A program made the position numbers and the translations under genes. Shown one piece after another: positions 62,344 to 64,000 of a stretch of DNA of 64,000 bases. The number at the start of each line of letters is the position of its first letter. Positions within the stretch are counted from its first letter, which is position 1. The notes below the pieces were generated by a model that saw only the letters and a program-made list of their open reading frames with translations, was not told the DNA's origin and made no database searches. Origin of the DNA: Roseivirga thermotolerans (GTDB taxonomy: Bacteria > Bacteroidota > Bacteroidia > Cytophagales > Cyclobacteriaceae); assembly GCF_014653175.1 (NCBI RefSeq), contig NZ_BNAG01000002.1:186001-250000 (forward strand), read 5' to 3'.

Positions 62344-63689
62344 CATTTGAGCTTTCCAAAGAATATCTAGACCTGATGCTTCAGGCGATAGAGCGGAAAG
62401 ACGATGCCTTTATCCGCGACACCATGGAAGGAGTGAATCCGGCCGATATCTCTGCCTTGCTCGATGAGGTGGAGTCTGAAGAAGCTCGTTATGTTCTCGA
62501 TGTGCTCAACAATGCTGTGGGAGCAGAGGTAATTGAAGAGCTGGAAGAAGACACCCGAAAGGAATTTCTGGAAGAACTCCAACCCCATGAAATTGCCCAG
62601 TATATCGTAGAAATGGAGTCTGATGATGCCGTTGACATCATCAACGATTTGCCTGTAAAAACCAGAGAAGAAGTAATTGCCGCTATAGATGACCCTGAAA
62701 GTGCTGCCTACATTCAGGAACTGATGCGCTACGATGAAGACTGTGCCGGTGGTTTGATGGCCAAGGAAATGATTGTGGCCAATATTAACTGGACAGTCAT
62801 TCAAACCATTGATGAGATTCGCAGGCAGGCCGAAAACGTAGAGAAAATCTACTCGGTATATGTGGTAGATGATAAAGGTAAACTCCAAGGCAAGGTGTCG
62901 GTGAAGAAAATCATTCTTTCAAAAGACAAAACCTTTATCAAAGACATTTATGATAGCGACATTATTCATGTAGAAACCTACATGGATGAAGAAGAAGTGG
63001 CAGCCATAATGCGTAAGTATGATTTGGATGCCGTACCGGTAGTCAATTTGCAAGGAAGATTGGTTGGACGAATAACCATCGATGATATTGTGGATGTGAT
63101 TACCGAACAGGCCGAAGAAGAGCGACAGCTAATGTCCGGTATTTCGGGCGATATTGAGGAAGACGATACCATTTGGGCTATCTCTAAAGCAAGACTGCCC
63201 TGGCTACTCATAGGTCTGTTGGGGGGAACTCTGGGGGCTTGGGCCATTGGTTTTTTCGAAGGAGACCTGGAAAAAAACGCTGCCCTGGCATTCTTTATTC
63301 CGTTGGTTATGGCTACCGGTGGCAATGTGGGTATTCAATCATCGACCCTCATTGTGCAAAGCCTTGCCAACAAATCGGCCTTTGAAGACACTTTCTCCAA
63401 GCGAATTGCCCGCATGTTTTTGGTAGCCATACTCACAGGCATAGTACTGGCCCTTATTAGTTTCTTAATTGTATTCCTTTGGAAAGACGATCAGACCCTC
63501 GGTTCGGTGGTAGCCATTTCATTGGTTTGCGTGGTAATGCTAGCTTCTTTTATGGGTACTACAACCCCTTTGGTGCTCGATAAGCTAGGCGTAAACCCGG
63601 CACTCGCTTCAGGGCCGTTTATCACCACCACCAACGATATCCTCGGAATCATCGTTTATCTGGCAATTGCCAATCTATTATTACCCTAG
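62325..63689 (+). CDS. mgtE: Magnesium transporter MgtE
   Basis: This is a 454-residue Mg2+ channel/transporter. The N-terminal helical domain is residues ~1-130, and two CBS domains (~135-260; YDEDCAGGLMAKEMIVANIN, YDLDAVPVVNLQGRLVGRIT) gate the pore by Mg2+ binding. Five membrane helices follow, with PLVMATGGNVGIQSSTLIVQ and the TTPLVLDKLGVNPALASGPF pore motifs. It starts at GTG 62325, inside the rsmA frame, so translation is coupled. Confidence 0.95.
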   Translation: MSSERVTFELSKEYLDLMLQAIERKDDAFIRDTMEGVNPADISALLDEVESEEARYVLDVLNNAVGAEVIEELEEDTRKEFLEELQPHEIAQYIVEMESDDAVDIINDLPVKTREEVIAAIDDPESAAYIQELMRYDEDCAGGLMAKEMIVANINWTVIQTIDEIRRQAENVEKIYSVYVVDDKGKLQGKVSVKKIILSKDKTFIKDIYDSDIIHVETYMDEEEVAAIMRKYDLDAVPVVNLQGRLVGRITIDDIVDVITEQAEEERQLMSGISGDIEEDDTIWAISKARLPWLLIGLLGGTLGAWAIGFFEGDLEKNAALAFFIPLVMATGGNVGIQSSTLIVQSLANKSAFEDTFSKRIARMFLVAILTGIVLALISFLIVFLWKDDQTLGSVVAISLVCVVMLASFMGTTTPLVLDKLGVNPALASGPFITTTNDILGIIVYLAIANLLLP

Positions 63690-63691
63690 TC

Positions 63692-64000
63692 ATGAAGAAA
63701 AAGTGTCTCATTATTGATGATATGCACGAGAGCATTGTGCCTCTCTTAGAAGAAATTGGTATAGAACCTCATTATGCACCTAAAATTAGCCGAAGCGAAA
63801 TCCTCGATTGTATCGGTCAGTTTGAAGGAGTTTTGGTAAGAAGCAAAACCACCATAGATAAGGAATTTATAGACAAGGCCACCAAACTCGAGTTCATTGG
63901 CAGGGCGGGTGCAGGCCTCGATAAAATTGACGTAGCTTATGTAGAAGCTCGTAACATTGAAATACTCAATGCTCCGGAAGGTAATCGTGATGCCCTGGCT
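63692..64000 (+). CDS. serA: D-3-phosphoglycerate dehydrogenase-like 2-hydroxyacid dehydrogenase (partial)
   Basis: The first 103 codons are inside the window. MKKKCLIIDDMHESIVPLL begins the substrate domain, and VLVRSKTTIDKEF, LEFIGRAGAGLDKID and NAPEGNRDALA match the N-terminal half of phosphoglycerate dehydrogenases, the first step of serine synthesis. The NAD+ domain lies beyond the edge. The ATG is two bases after the mgtE stop. A related hydroxyacid dehydrogenase cannot be excluded. Confidence 0.82.
   Translation, partial: MKKKCLIIDDMHESIVPLLEEIGIEPHYAPKISRSEILDCIGQFEGVLVRSKTTIDKEFIDKATKLEFIGRAGAGLDKIDVAYVEARNIEILNAPEGNRDALA

Overview
The window looks like a chromosomal segment of a Bacteroidota bacterium, most likely a Cytophagales-type marine or soil gliding lineage (inference). 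The signs are promoter -7 boxes of the TAnnTTTG type, a protein with a type IX secretion C-terminal signal, PadR-controlled orphan FtsX/MacB-like permeases, DUF3667, DUF3109 and DUF3052 proteins, and the DUF177-rpmF-fabH-efp-accB-accC gene order. I see no rRNA, tRNA, CRISPR array, phage or intact insertion sequence. Most of the window is core housekeeping sequence.

Layout. 1-7.4 kb: a truncated FtsX/MacB-like permease, a large secreted VPS10/BNR beta-propeller protein, and a second permease with its PadR regulator. 7.4-10.1 kb: a type IX-secreted protein and an unrecognised protein with an Ala/Gly/Pro-rich tail. 10.2-14.7 kb: a histidine operon hisG-hisD-hisC-hisB, preceded by a promoter and a short reading frame with six His codons that looks like an attenuator leader peptide. 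14.7-19.1 kb: an outer-membrane barrel-like protein, a repeat and gene-remnant region, and a second PadR-permease cassette. 19.1-25.8 kb: SPFH protein, DUF3052, guaA, an LpoA-like TPR plus periplasmic-binding protein, and hemL. 25.8-31.3 kb, mostly minus strand: DUF3667, msrB-msrA fusion, a thioredoxin-fold remnant, trxA, a glycosyltransferase, an LpxH-like phosphoesterase and an acyl carrier protein.

31.3-38.2 kb is the regulatory highlight. An NtrY/NtrC-like pair on the minus strand is divergent from a MacA/HlyD adaptor, MacB-type ATPase and TolC channel operon. That operon has a good sigma-54 (-24/-12) promoter and lacks a permease gene. 38-44.6 kb: lpxH, ftsH, rsfS, birA and ahcY. 44.6-53 kb: a surface-glycan cluster with three FkbM methyltransferases, GT2, GT39 and GT87 enzymes, another methyltransferase, and a DUF3109 gene on the opposite strand. 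53-57.4 kb: the fatty-acid and translation operon accC, accB, efp, fabH, rpmF, DUF177 (transcribed right to left). 57.7-64 kb: carbonic anhydrase with a SulP bicarbonate transporter, a small lipoprotein, pdxA, rsmA, mgtE and the start of serA.

Connections. BirA would biotinylate AccB for AccC. LpxH, the LpxH-like enzyme, ACP and the glycan cluster all point to envelope biogenesis. Two full permeases and one partial permease have no ATPase beside them, while the MacA-ATPase-TolC operon has no permease; the parts may combine in trans. The intergenic regions carry a dispersed ~170 bp hairpin repeat (two clear copies), two further ~140 bp inverted-repeat elements and two decayed gene fragments.
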